Of a stretch of DNA of 64,000 bases, positions 37,701 through 48,203 are shown one piece after another; position 1 is the first letter of the stretch, and every line of letters begins with the position of its first letter. The stretch covers positions 1 through 64,000 of the forward strand of contig JAMWET010001200.1 of NCBI GenBank assembly GCA_024036415.1, given 5' to 3'. A program made the position numbers and the translations under genes. Origin of the DNA: Prochilodus magdalenae (lineage: Eukaryota > Chordata > Actinopteri > Characiformes > Prochilodontidae). The notes under the pieces were generated by a model that was not told the origin of the DNA, did not search any database, and worked only from the letters and a program-made list of their open reading frames with translations.

Positions 37701-40700
37701 AGAGCAAAACAAAGCTAGTTGCGGTAACTTAGCTTTTTTTTAAAGGTCCCTTTTGACTTGAAATGTCTAACCAGAAGCCCATCTAAAAATGGTTCTGCAC
37801 AAGATGCTTCCAGAACTGTGTAGTGGCTTTATGCCCCTGGATTACAGTTACATTCTGGCACCAAGGTGGAATAAGAAATGGATATAAGAAGCTTTACAGA
37901 ACTTCATCATAACTTCAGCTTTGTGAAGGTGGATGTCTTCAGGCTGGCACAGAGACCGTCATTCTCACATTGCCCAGTGTGTTAGAGTTGTTTTTATAAA
38001 AATAGATGGCAGATAGCTGTGGAGAAAATTCTAGTTGAATCCCCGTCAGTCGTGTTGATGCAGCCCCTGACTTAATTCACTTTTTCTTGTTTGGTTGTTT
38101 TTGTGACGATGCCTTTAGGAAGGACAGACAGTATTTCAGTAAGCTGTGTTAGGATTGATCGCATTGTCTGAGGAGAGACTACTGTAGGTCATATAGAGAG
38201 ATGTATGAATACAACATGGTTTCGGGATACAACAGAAACAGTCAATGCAGAACTGGCTATTTCTATTTAAATAGAATAAGAAATTTAATTTTCATCATAT
38301 GTGTCTTTTAAAAACCTCAGCTTGTCTCCGTTTTTAAGACTTGATGTTGTAGGTCAGTGGTCACCAGGCCTGCTCCTGCTGACTGTAGCTCCAACCCTAA
38401 TTGATCTTACATTCGTCGATATAGTGTCTTGATAACTTGAACATTAGGTTTGGTTTGGAGCTGTGAGAGAAATTCAAGTTATCATGGTAGTAGTAGTTTT
38501 CAGAGTTGTTGCTAAGCTGTGCATGATTAAGCAGTTTTTGTAAGTGTTCTGTACAGTTCTGGCCTTCTGGGGACTTGTGACATACTGATACACAGACTCG
38601 CCTCACAGTCTCTAGATAACCATATTCTCTTGTTTTCACCCGCACATACACCAGTGGTTATTTATATCTTGTTCGGGAGGGACAGGGTTAGCGCTTCTAT
38701 ATTCTATCCTCTTTGGATGCTGTAAACCTTCTTTTCCTTTAATGAATCCTTTTCTATTATTTCTCAATGGGCAGTCCAGACTGAGTTTGTCAGATTTCCA
38801 TGACAGAGCTGAGAACTGGAGGAAGTTTGATCTCCTAGAGGAGTGTTCTTGATGACTTTGACTTTTATGAGCCATTCAGACACAGAGTGCACACTACATG
38901 ATTACCACAGGATTATCAGGATGACCAGAGGGGTGTCTGTGTCTGTCTGTGTGGCCTAGGTGAAAGATCTGGCCTCAGTGTCGCTGAAGCAGCCAGTGAG
39001 GATCTTTGTGAACAGTAATACGGACGTAGCTCCGTATCTCAGACAGGAGTTTGTGAGGATCCGGCCGTCCAGGGAAGGAGACCGGGAGGCTATTGTGGCA
39101 GGTGAGACAGGCTGTTCTCTGTTTCTCTTTCTCCTCCTCTTTGCTGAAGGTCTTTCATATCACGGTTTATTTAATGTCATAAATTGAATGGCATTGTTTT
39201 TGCTTCTTCTTTTTTGCCGGCATGTGAGCAGCACTCCTCACACGAACCTTTCAGGATCACGTGATGCTGTTCACACAGACCAAGAAACAGGCTCATCGTA
39301 TGCACATCCTTCTCGGGCTCATGGGGTTAAAGGTCGGTGAACTCCATGGAAACTTGTCCCAGACGCAGAGGCTGGAGAGTCTCAGGTACAGCACTGACTT
39401 CCTTTTGATAAGAAATCGCTGGATGTACTAAACTACATGCTGCTTTGATGAACAGTTTAAAATTTGGCCATAATTTTTGTCTTCCCTAGGCGGTTTAAAG
39501 ATGAGCAGATTGACATCCTGGTGGCCACAGATGTAGCAGCCAGAGGTCTGGACATTGAAGGAGTCAAAACAGTATGTTGTTTAAATAGCCTATACGAGTC
39601 TGTCTAAAGGTTTTAAAGGCATTTCAAATCTCTATCTGACAGTGCAATCAAATCAAGATCCAGCAAATACAGTAAAGACTCTACCAGATGGAGAACAGTT
39701 TAAGCTTGAAATCCTTGTCTAACCCTTACAAGACATCATTTCACGAATGTCAAGTGTGTGTCGGATTCAGATTTCATAACTGGGTTCTTGCAACCTACCT
39801 CCCACTTGTAACGGGTTTGTGATCTTGCATTATTTAATTAATTTTATCTTGCGTTTACATTTGTAACACCTTAAATTAACTTTGGACATAGAGACCAAAA
39901 GTTGACCACTTACCAGGTTCAAGTGGGGGATGATATAGAAAATTGTGATGCTATTGTTTAAAACGCAAAATATGAAATACCAAAGAAATGGAATCTAAAA
40001 ATAACTGAATTAATAATTAATTGCAGAAGTGTATATATATTAAGAAATGTTACTCAGGTATCATATAGAGAAAGGTTTCAACATGCTAGTACACGTATAA
40101 ACACAGTACATCACGGGCTAAACACAAAGGCTGGAATAAAATTAAAAAACTAACCAACAAAAAGAATATTGATAATTTGAAGACACAAAAAAAATCTGAT
40201 TTTGTCGTTAACGTTATCACTATGTTCAAATAATAGGGAAACTATTGGTCTGTGTGTTGGTAAACGTGCAGAACAAGATGACAAACGTAACAAAAAATAA
40301 AATCACTTCTAGAGCGTTATTTTTAATAATGAGTCACTTTAGCAGAGAACATGGTCATACATCTTCTTAAAGACGAAGAATACTTAATTCTTAATTTAAA
40401 GCAGGTTGATGGCTTTGCCGTCTCTCCAGAAGAGTTCAGCTGCCATCTCACAGTTGCTGGGTTAATCACAATTTTCGTTTTCCAGTTTTCGCATATGTTC
40501 AGACTGAGAAAACTGAAAGAAGTCAGAGTAAGAGGACAGGAGCTGACTGAGCTAAACTCCATCTCTATCACATTTCAAGGCCTTAATCTGATCTACAAAA
40601 TCAGAGATTAATAATAAGATGACTACAGACTGCAGACTAATCAAACTGATTGATTTGATTATGTGCACATAAACACACACACACAGTTTCAACACAGAAA

Positions 40701-43700
40701 AAAGAGCGGACTGTCCAAATGACACTTTCATCAGCACTGTGGTGTTTTGTAGCCAGCCCTTAATAAAGCGCAAAAGCATACCAATGAAAAATACTGTTTT
40801 CCTCTCCTCTTTCCTTACCGCTGCACCCCCACCCCCAATATCACCAGGTTATAAACTTCACCATGCCCAACACAGTCAAGCACTATGTGCACAGGGTGGG
40901 CCGCACAGCACGAGCAGGGAAAGTGGGCCGATCTGTGTCTCTGGTGGGAGAGACCGAGAGGAAGATGCTGAAAGAGATTGTCAAAAAAGCCAAAACACCC
41001 GTCAAGGCTCGCGTTTTACCCCAAGGTAAGAACCCAGTGTGTAGAATGTGGCTTGAGTACCCCTCAACTGCACAGCATTGTCTCAAATAAAACAATTTCA
41101 GTGAGTAACACTTCTGTTTCTGGTTCATCTGTGTCTCTACCAGAGGTGATCCTGAAGTTCAGAGATTTGATTGAGAAGTTGGAGAAGGATATATATGCTG
41201 TGCTGCGTTTGGAGAAAGAAGAGAAAGAGATGGTGCACTCAGAAGCACAGGTGCGGCCCTATATCTGCTAAAGACACGTTCAGTGCTGACGACTTCAGGA
41301 TTTTGCACCTCTTGCTTTTCTTGGCTAAGGCTCTATTGTTTGTCTGTGTGTGCGTGTCTGTGTGGGTGCATCCGTGTTTGTGTTTCAGATCAACTCAGCC
41401 CAGAAAAGGCTAATGCAGAAAACGGATGAGAAGGAGCCAGCAAGAACCTGGTTCCAGTCCCACGAGGAGCGGAAGAAAGACAGACGTGAGTTAGTTTTTT
41501 CACACATGGCTGCCACCTACAACAGCGTAAATACGGGACAGGAAATTGATTAATACTGAATGTGTCCCCACAGTTAGCAAAGCGCTCCAGGACTTCGACT
41601 TGGCCTTAAGGGGAAAGAAGAAGCGAGCGCAATTCTTGAAAGAAGGCAAGAAGAAAGTGTTGTCGGTAGGTTTTCCCTCCTTGTTAATTCAGGCTTCCAA
41701 ATAATGAAATGATTCATTAATTAATTGCTCAAATTTCGCTTTTGTTCTAAATAAAACCGGCGCATTTTGTTATAGCCGTATGTGAACACCAAATAATCTC
41801 CATCAGAATTTAGTACTTTCAGCCTTTTCATTATTTATACACAATTTATTATTCCATTGCATGCAGGGTTCGCATGAGCCTGAACATGATGATGAAATGG
41901 TGAATGCCATTTCTGCTGTTTTATAATTCATGTCTAATGATGGCAAGTCCTCTTTGATGGTACCTGCTCAAATTGTACCACTAGCATACCAGTACATCCG
42001 AGGTGCAAAACAGAGGGGGTCCTTTAATGAACTTTTTGGGCACCCTGAATGTCTCAAAATCAACATTCGGGTTTCATGCTGTCTGTTAGGGGGGCAAAGA
42101 TGATCCCTTAAACTGAGGGGGGAAAACCATTGTCTGTCTGACTGATGATCATCTTCTGTCAGCTCACTATCGCCTCCCAAATTGTACTCAAATACAAAGA
42201 CACAGGAACTTAATGCGCCTGCGTGAAAGAGAACAACTCTGTAGCCGGAGCTGGTATTGGTTAAAAACTGTACAACTGCAGCTTACAGAGTAAAGAATCT
42301 ATCGATTAAAGCCTTGATTAAATTTTTATACGCCTGAAACGTTCATGGTTAAGCTCAACCCAGTGTGTGAAGTGAAAGTAAACCACTATTAGTTTGGCAC
42401 TGGGTGGATAAACAGTGAATTTACATGCAAGCTCACATAAATAAAAACATAACCTGTACTTTGTAGTACATCATGCTTTATTGCTTAGAACACCTTCAGA
42501 GAAGGTTAGAACACCTTCAGAGCTTATGCTTAGAACACTTTCAGAGAAGGTGTATTTAAATATATACACTCATTGTCAAAAAAAATTGCCGCACTCCGAA
42601 GGAATCAACTGACAGGAATAAAACTGGGTGGTGAGGATTGACATCGTGAGACCTGCAAATGATACACGTTTCACGCTCAGCAAGTCCAGGCTTTATTGCT
42701 CTACCTGGCTGACCCAACAGCCATGAATGCAGGCATTCCATGAGTCATCCTGTTGAGTCATCCCGCACCATTGGCAGACGGTTGCACGACACAGGGCTTC
42801 ATGCATGCAGACCGTTATAATGACTGCCCTTAACACTTTAACATTGTCAAAGACTGCAGTGGTGTTGTGCCAGACTGTCATGGAGTGACTCAAAATGGCA
42901 GCAGGATGTCCCGCTTTTGTCTTGGTGGAGACAACCAACAAATCTGTACGGAGGCACTGCCAAGAAGACCTGAAGGCCTTAGCGCTGCAGTCCCACACTT
43001 CCTTCTGGGGTTCTAACGGTTAATAGCTGTTTGTGCATTAGCAGCTTTGTTTAGGATATCAGACTGTTCTTTCACTTTTGTTTCTACTGTGCTCTTCCTG
43101 TTTATGTGCATACCAGGCTGAGGAAAGGGCTCAGTTTGAGATTCTGAAATCTCAGATGTATGCTGAGAGGGTTTCAAAGCGTGATCGCAAGCCGAAGCGA
43201 GCCAGAGCCATACCAGAGGATGAGCCCAAAAAGACAGGTTGGTACCGGCTCAGCCTTACCTTGGTTGTGAACCAAGAAGCTCCAGTTAGTCTAACTCCAG
43301 TTTAGCCTAGCATTTAAAAATGACATCATGTACTACATCCAATCTGGGCTCACGTTGCTCAAGTTCCTAATCCCTTCACTCCTTTTCCTCAGCCTTGAAA
43401 CAAGGCGGAAAACCTGCAAAGAAGTCTGTGTTTGATAAGGAGCTCACCAACGTCAGCAAGAAGGCCCTGAAGCAGTACAGAGCCGGGTATGTTTCCTGTA
43501 GACATGCAGCCCTGCTGTTATGTAAACATTAAGAGCAAATTAATTATACAGATGTTTTTAATGTGTCTTTACATTCTTGTAGGCCTTCTTTTGAGGACAG
43601 GAAAAGACTCGGCATGGCTCACAAGAAAGGCGGACGCTTTAAATCCAAAGCCAAGTATGTTATGTTATAGTAATGACCTCTTGCTGCACCCAAGTCTGAT

Positions 43701-43787
43701 CAGTCAAGATGCCTCTTTTTATAAAGGACATGCTTTGGTTGATCTTGTCTTTTTTGCACATGTATTTTCAGGTACAGGAGAAAGTGA
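31758..43787 (+). CDS. ddx27: DEAD-box RNA helicase DDX27
   Basis: 21 coding exons: 31758-31844, 32553-32702, 33516-33575, 33657-33867, 33999-34048, 34157-34240, 34608-34713, 35786-35959, 37135-37285, 37506-37605, 38960-39101, 39232-39385, 39490-39571, 40848-41025, 41144-41250, 41389-41485, 41574-41665, 43117-43237, 43393-43486, 43583-43654, 43772-43787; 775 aa (human 796). An acidic Glu/Asp region (about 105-165) precedes the helicase core: Q motif GFKQPTPIQ, motif I AATGTGKT (245-252), [12 protein letters not shown] (354-357), SAT (385-387), HRVGRTAR (532-539). The basic C-terminus suits nucleolar localisation. Homologues (yeast Drs1) act in 47S/27S pre-rRNA processing and large-subunit assembly with the PeBoW complex. 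The start matches the conserved MLxDxxLIGTI N-terminus. All splice sites are canonical. Confidence 0.97.
32090..32325 (+). mobile_element. LINE reverse transcriptase fragment in ddx27 intron 1
   Basis: Reads [19 protein letters not shown] followed by [17 protein letters not shown], the C-terminal landmark shared with the LINEs at 30,485 and 9,740. It is a short 5'- and 3'-truncated piece. Confidence 0.65.
34441..34493. repeat. TTTA and TTGG microsatellite in ddx27 intron 6
   Basis: Compound microsatellite of about eight TTTA units followed by TTGG units. Confidence 0.85.
34950..35440 (-). mobile_element. Tc1-like relic in ddx27 intron 7
   Basis: Belongs to the same family as the relics at 5,040, 42,600 and 44,600, sharing the 'ctgagtcactccatgacagt' stretch and the order of neighbouring motifs. 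The minus strand should carry the transposase, but only scattered pieces are readable. Confidence 0.55.
42561..43015 (+). mobile_element. Tc1-like relic in ddx27 intron 17
   Basis: Starts with an AT-rich end ('tcattgtcaaaaaaaattgc') and contains [13 protein letters not shown] on the + strand at about 42,905-42,945, the Tc1-like transposase motif also seen at 18,090. Parts of the family appear in scrambled order, so internal rearrangement is likely. It is dead. Confidence 0.6.
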
Positions 43788-44141
43788 AGTGTCAGTCATT
43801 TTGGTGGATGGAGCAGAAACAGCAAGGCTTTCCGTTCTTGCCTGGTCCCAGCAATCACAACCCTTCATAGACCTTATCTATTACAGAGGAAATAGTAGAT
43901 CTGATCTCAACACAGAAACAAAGGCCAATTTTACCCTCTGGCACATGTGAGGAAGCAGCATCTCGACAAGTGATTTATCTGGGTTTCATTGGAACTGGAC
44001 TGCTACAGCATGTACTGTGATTTGGCGTGTGTCAGAAATTGGAGAAATGTCAGTTAACTCACTGTTGGGAACAAGCACTGTGACATCTGCTCGTTGGATG
44101 GGATGCTGATGAGAATGTCTCAGTTGTATGACCCCCACAGC

Positions 44142-44147
44142 AATAAA
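44142..44147 (+). terminator. Polyadenylation signal of ddx27
   Basis: AATAAA, 355 bp past the stop codon, in otherwise non-coding 3' sequence. Confidence 0.7.
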
Positions 44148-44569
44148 CAATTAGCTTGTAATTTCAACTAACTGCTCAGTTTAACTGTTTCTATTGCATA
44201 TGTTTGCTTGATTCATACGTTCTGTTATTAAATATGTAATGTGTTCTGTTGTTATTGCCTTTTATTGGCAGCGCTGCTGCTAAACTAGGGAATGAAGTGG
44301 CAAACTGCAGGCAGTGGGTGGAAAGATTTATATGTATGAGTGTGAAATGAGTGTAATTGCTGCTGTTAGTGAATTATGGGGGAAGAAATGAAAAAATCCA
44401 GTGGCCAAAAAAGGGGGGCGTTTACCCTCTCGAAACTGAATCTTGTTTTTCATTTCCGTGCATGTTTTAGTGCTGATCTGTGGATCTGACTACGTTATGT
44501 GCAGGTACTAAATTGGCTGGGTTTTTTTTTTCTAGTGTCTAAATTACACTTGACAGAGTTAAGTACACT

Positions 44570-45010
44570 CTTCTTCAGAAGAAAGTGGGGGATTGCAATG
44601 CTATTGGAAAGGAAGGTAAGTGATACCAGGAACAATAACTGATAGATGAATATGGGTAATATTTATTGAGCTACACATACAGAAGTAGTGTTTCTCAATA
44701 TGGCTTGAGGCTGCCATGTTTGCTGGTGCGACATGCCAGATAAACATTTTCACAGAGTTGCTCCAGATTTTGCAGAAGGGGTGGAGGTGGAGTGACACCA
44801 GGTCTTCTGCATGTGTGACAACAAAGCCTTCATCTGAGCATGGTGCCTCCACACAGATCCGTTGCTCCACCAGAACAGAAATGGGACTGGTCACTGAAGA
44901 TGACCCGCTGTCGTTCTGAGTGACTCCAGGACAGTCTGGCACGACACCATCACAGTGTGGTAACGTTGATGTGGTGTTAAGGGCTTTCACTGAGCAGTCT
45001 GCCTGCATTA
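44570..45010 (-). mobile_element. Tc1-like transposase relic
   Basis: Contains the family stretch from 'cagattttgcagaaggggtg' to 'gactccaggacagtctggca'. On the minus strand the frames give fragments around the VIFSDQSHF-type region, with the reading frame broken. It shares its core with 17,940-18,150. Confidence 0.6.
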
Positions 45011-45189
45011 GTCCTGCGTCATGCAGTTATCTTAAATCTGAGTTTACATGACCTTAGGTCTTAGAATAAATGTGTCGATCGTGATGACACTGAATGATAT
45101 GGTGCATATTGAAATTTCCTCTGATTTATGAAAATATTTTCCTAATTAAATCACAAAGATGTACAATCAGACTATACTAAAGAAACTGA

Positions 45190-45480
45190 GAATATACATA
45201 TTGTGTATACACTCTACATATATACTCACTGTGTCTGATCCACTCACACCAGCGTCACTGCAGCGCAGGGAATGATCCACCACCCATACAATACCTATGA
45301 TGCTATAACTACCGTCTATAATGTATAGAGAGAAACAGATGTACTACAGTCTGTAAGTGTAGAACTAGAGAGTATCCCTGTATGGTCAGTGGAGCTGATA
45401 GAATGGACCCTGAGTATAGATACGAGGAGGTGTTTCTAATGACGTCATCAGTGAATGTATATATAGTGAGTATAGACGCC
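45190..45480. repeat. Widespread fish interspersed repeat
   Basis: Contains 'tctgatccactcacaccagc', 'aatgatccaccacccataca' and 'ggtcagtggagctgatagaa', phrases I recognise from an abundant non-coding vertebrate repeat. A related, differently arranged copy is at 53,430-53,860 in a znfx1 intron. Confidence 0.6.
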
Positions 45481-45634
45481 TTAACCTTAAACAAGAGCTC
45501 CAGCACTGTGCTTTAGCAACAACTTCTCACTTTTGTTTTTCGTTCAGCCTCGCGGTGGTTTCGGTTATGACTTACGTCTCAGTCATTCACCCCCCCTCCT
45601 TCCTCCCCCCCTCCCTCTCTCCTGCGTCGAGCTC

Positions 45635-45661
45635 GAAAACGAAACCTAGGCCGGCTATAAA
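45635..45661 (+). promoter_or_regulatory. znfx1 promoter: ISRE and TATA box
   Basis: GAAAACGAAACC (45,635-45,646) fits the interferon-stimulated response element core GAAANNGAAAC, bound by ISGF3 and IRFs. Ten bases later comes TATAAA (45,656-45,661). Transcription should start near 45,685-45,692, ahead of a donor site at 45,731. A compact ISRE-TATA pair is typical of interferon-stimulated genes, which fits ZNFX1. Confidence 0.75.
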
Positions 45662-45687
45662 GCGCAGTGACAGCAGCAGTCTCATCA

Positions 45688-45730
45688 GAGGAGCCGAGAG
45701 AGCTGATGGTGATGGTCGTCTGTTAAACTG
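45688..45730 (+). other. znfx1 non-coding exon 1 (5' UTR)
   Basis: The exon ends at a good donor (CTG|gtaagt at 45,730/45,731) about 70 bp past the TATA box. The next sure exon starts at 47,605. A stretch at 45,836-45,935 has a fair acceptor and donor and may be an optional second 5' UTR exon. The exact start is inferred from the TATA box. Confidence 0.5.
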
Positions 45731-46138
45731 GTAAGTCCCTGAGCTTCGTCACTCCGCCGACCACCTACTAGAGACCCCCATACGGAGTCGGTTCGGTGTG
45801 ATCTGTTTCTGATCCGTCTGTTTGTGTCTGTTTAGTGTGACGTCGTGTCTTGCTCAGGTCGACACCCCCAGTGATCAGCTTACCGACCCTTATTCACGAC
45901 ATCGCTCGAGCCTCGTCCCCAGGATCTCCTGGAACGTGAGTGATTGTGCTGTATCCTGGGAATGTTCGGGGGGAATAAGCTGGAGTAGTTACGTTTGTGG
46001 GCCGACCCAGTCCAGAGAGGCTAAGACAGGAGATCCCCTAAAGCTGAGTATGAAGCGGTACATATACAGGCTGTGAGACCGTGTCGGGGCTTTTGTGGAG
46101 CAGGGGGTTTGTATATGTCAGAGTTACATCGTTTACTA

Positions 46139-46150
46139 GGAAATGAAACT
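46139..46150 (+). promoter_or_regulatory. Second ISRE in znfx1 intron 1
   Basis: GGAAATGAAACT matches the strong ISRE form GGAANNGAAACT. It lies about 450 bp past the inferred start site. No protein-binding evidence can be drawn from sequence alone. Confidence 0.55.
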
Positions 46151-46539
46151 CTACCGACTCCCTCTTCAGGACGCCGGTACTCTCTGCTCCTCCCCTTCCT
46201 CCTCCTCCTCATGAATTAACAATTTATGAAGCAGGAAGCCAGTGTAGATCTGTAAGATCTGAGGTACCCATGGTAAATATCCCTCCAGTAACAGTAGAGG
46301 TTCCTCCCGTTAGACCTCCACTGGAATAAAAGTACTAAAGTATTCATCTTCAGGTGTACTTAAGTATAGAGAGTAGCAGGGACATGATTTATCATGGATC
46401 TAATGTCCTATTATCATTTTTGGAACAAGACCCTTAATCAGCTCATTTTAGGTGAAGAGACTCTAGGTGTCTCTCTCAGTCCTCCAGGTCTTTGAATAGC
46501 CTAACACTGATGTCTATTCAAATGATCATAAGCACATCA

Positions 46540-46725
46540 CATTTTGTGGCATTCTCTCAGCCCCCTCATCCATGGGGAAGGCACTCCCAACAGATTTGGG
46601 TATGAATCCATCCCTGCAGATCACACGCTGTATGGGTCTTCCATGGGGTGGATGTGATCTTCCAGCAAGACAATGCGGCATGCCACATAGCTAGAAATGC
46701 CTGACAATGCAGCCAGAGAGTTTTA
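46540..46725 (+). mobile_element. Tc1-like transposase fragment in znfx1 intron 1
   Basis: The + strand reads VDVIFQQDNAACHIARNA before a stop, the second catalytic Asp region of Tc1-like transposases (QQDNA). It is related to the element at 52,518-52,990 (shared 'aggcactcccaac...tatgaatccatcc' phrases). Confidence 0.75.
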
Positions 46726-47019
46726 GTCTATAAGTGGAACCTTACTGTAGCCACACCCCTGTGTGTTATAGCAGGAAGTGCTGTTTGTGCTGTGTTAGTG
46801 TTAGTGTTAGATAGTGCTAGTGTACTATAGATAGCTCCTGTTTTGGAGTAGTTACTCAAAAACAGTAAACCGCCACAAGATACTAATCACTGTTCTCTAA
46901 ACTTAATGGGATTACTTGTTACCTATGGTGGTAAAACTACATAAACAATAATAATTCATAAATATTTGATCATTTTCAAATATTGATCAGATAATAATTT
47001 GTTTAAAGACATTAAAAGA

Positions 47020-47575
47020 CCCATTTCACCCACGACATCATCTGTTCGACCTGCTGGTAAACGCTCTAGGTCCATCAGGTCCCGGACAAACAGACTCAAA
47101 AACAGTTTTTACCCCAGAGTTATACAGGAACTGAACACTTACCAACACACACACTGAGAACACTGGGCTCAGTAGAAGTGTACCGAACACTACCTCAACA
47201 CTGTTCTATTTCTTATTCACTGAACTACTTGTTCTTGAGTTTGCAATATATATTCTTCTGCGCAAAAAAAAAAAAAAAAAAATCCTCTTGATGTGCAATA
47301 ATTATATAACTCTACAAGCTATTCAAGGAATGTGCAATAACTAACTGCTACCTCACCTGTCTATTGGCTATTGTCTTTTGACTGTCTATTGTCTGTTTAG
47401 AACATACAGTTTTTATAGTAATTTCTTATATTTAAGTATAAATAATATATAATTCTGCACTTTATATATTTCAGCCCTATGTTTAATTATTTTGTGTGTA
47501 AGGTGTAGTTGGATTGCTCCTCAATTTCATTGTACACTGTGCAATGATAATAAAGGTATCTTATCATCTTATTAA
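47020..47575 (+). mobile_element. 5'-truncated I/Nimb-like LINE in znfx1 intron 1
   Basis: Begins in the reverse transcriptase C-terminus (DPFHPRHHLFDLLV, then NRLKNSFYP in frame-shifted form) and continues into a 3' UTR ending 'caatgataataaaggtatct'. An A-run of about 19 lies at 47,264-47,282. Confidence 0.65.
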
Positions 47576-47621
47576 AGTTAATGGAATTATTGTGTCTGTC
47601 GTAGAAGAAGGCTGTTAAAGC

Positions 47622-48123
47622 ATGGACAATGAACAAAGACGAGGTGGCAATGAACAACCAAGAAGAGGTATCTCTCTGTTTCTCTGGCCTATTCTATTAT
47701 TTCATCTCTTTCTTTCTTCGTCATGCCTGTTTTATTACAGTTTTTTTGCTTGTTTTTTAGTTTTGCTAATATATTCAGCTTGTGACCTTCACTATATGTC
47801 TAAAAGTGTGTGGACATTTCTCCTAAAGTCAAGTGTATTCATATGGAGTACACTGCTCCACAGCCCAGGCAAATATTTTGTGATGTCACAAAAGCCTCTG
47901 CATTTGCAACTACATTGTGACTCCCTCCTTATGTAGCCGTCCTCAGTTTAGCTTTGCCAATTCACAATGAGGTTTTAAGGTGTGTTTCCACCTGGGCTGC
48001 TTTTTAAATGAGGCACCATTGGGTCTAATTACATATCACTATGTATCACAATAAGCACAGTAGCAAAAAGCAGCCTGCTTAATTCTGAACCAAAAAAAAT
48101 CTGAACCAGAAAACACCCTGCTG

Positions 48124-48203
<80 letters not shown>

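Larger units (their letters stand above)
44148..45634. other. Intergenic DNA between ddx27 and znfx1
   Basis: Gene-free. It holds a Tc1-like relic (44,570-45,010) and a common fish repeat (45,190-45,480). The last 150 bp are CT-rich and lead into the znfx1 promoter. Confidence 0.6.

Noticed and set aside
40351..40611. 86-codon frame in ddx27 intron 13
   Set aside because: It is open but shows no known domain, and the ddx27 exons on both sides join in frame without it.
45370..45462. Box C/D snoRNA on the minus strand upstream of znfx1 (cf. mammalian SNORD12 near ZFAS1)
   Set aside because: TGATGA and CTGA are present about 70 bp apart, but the stretch is part of a widespread interspersed repeat (45,190-45,480), and the ends do not pair.
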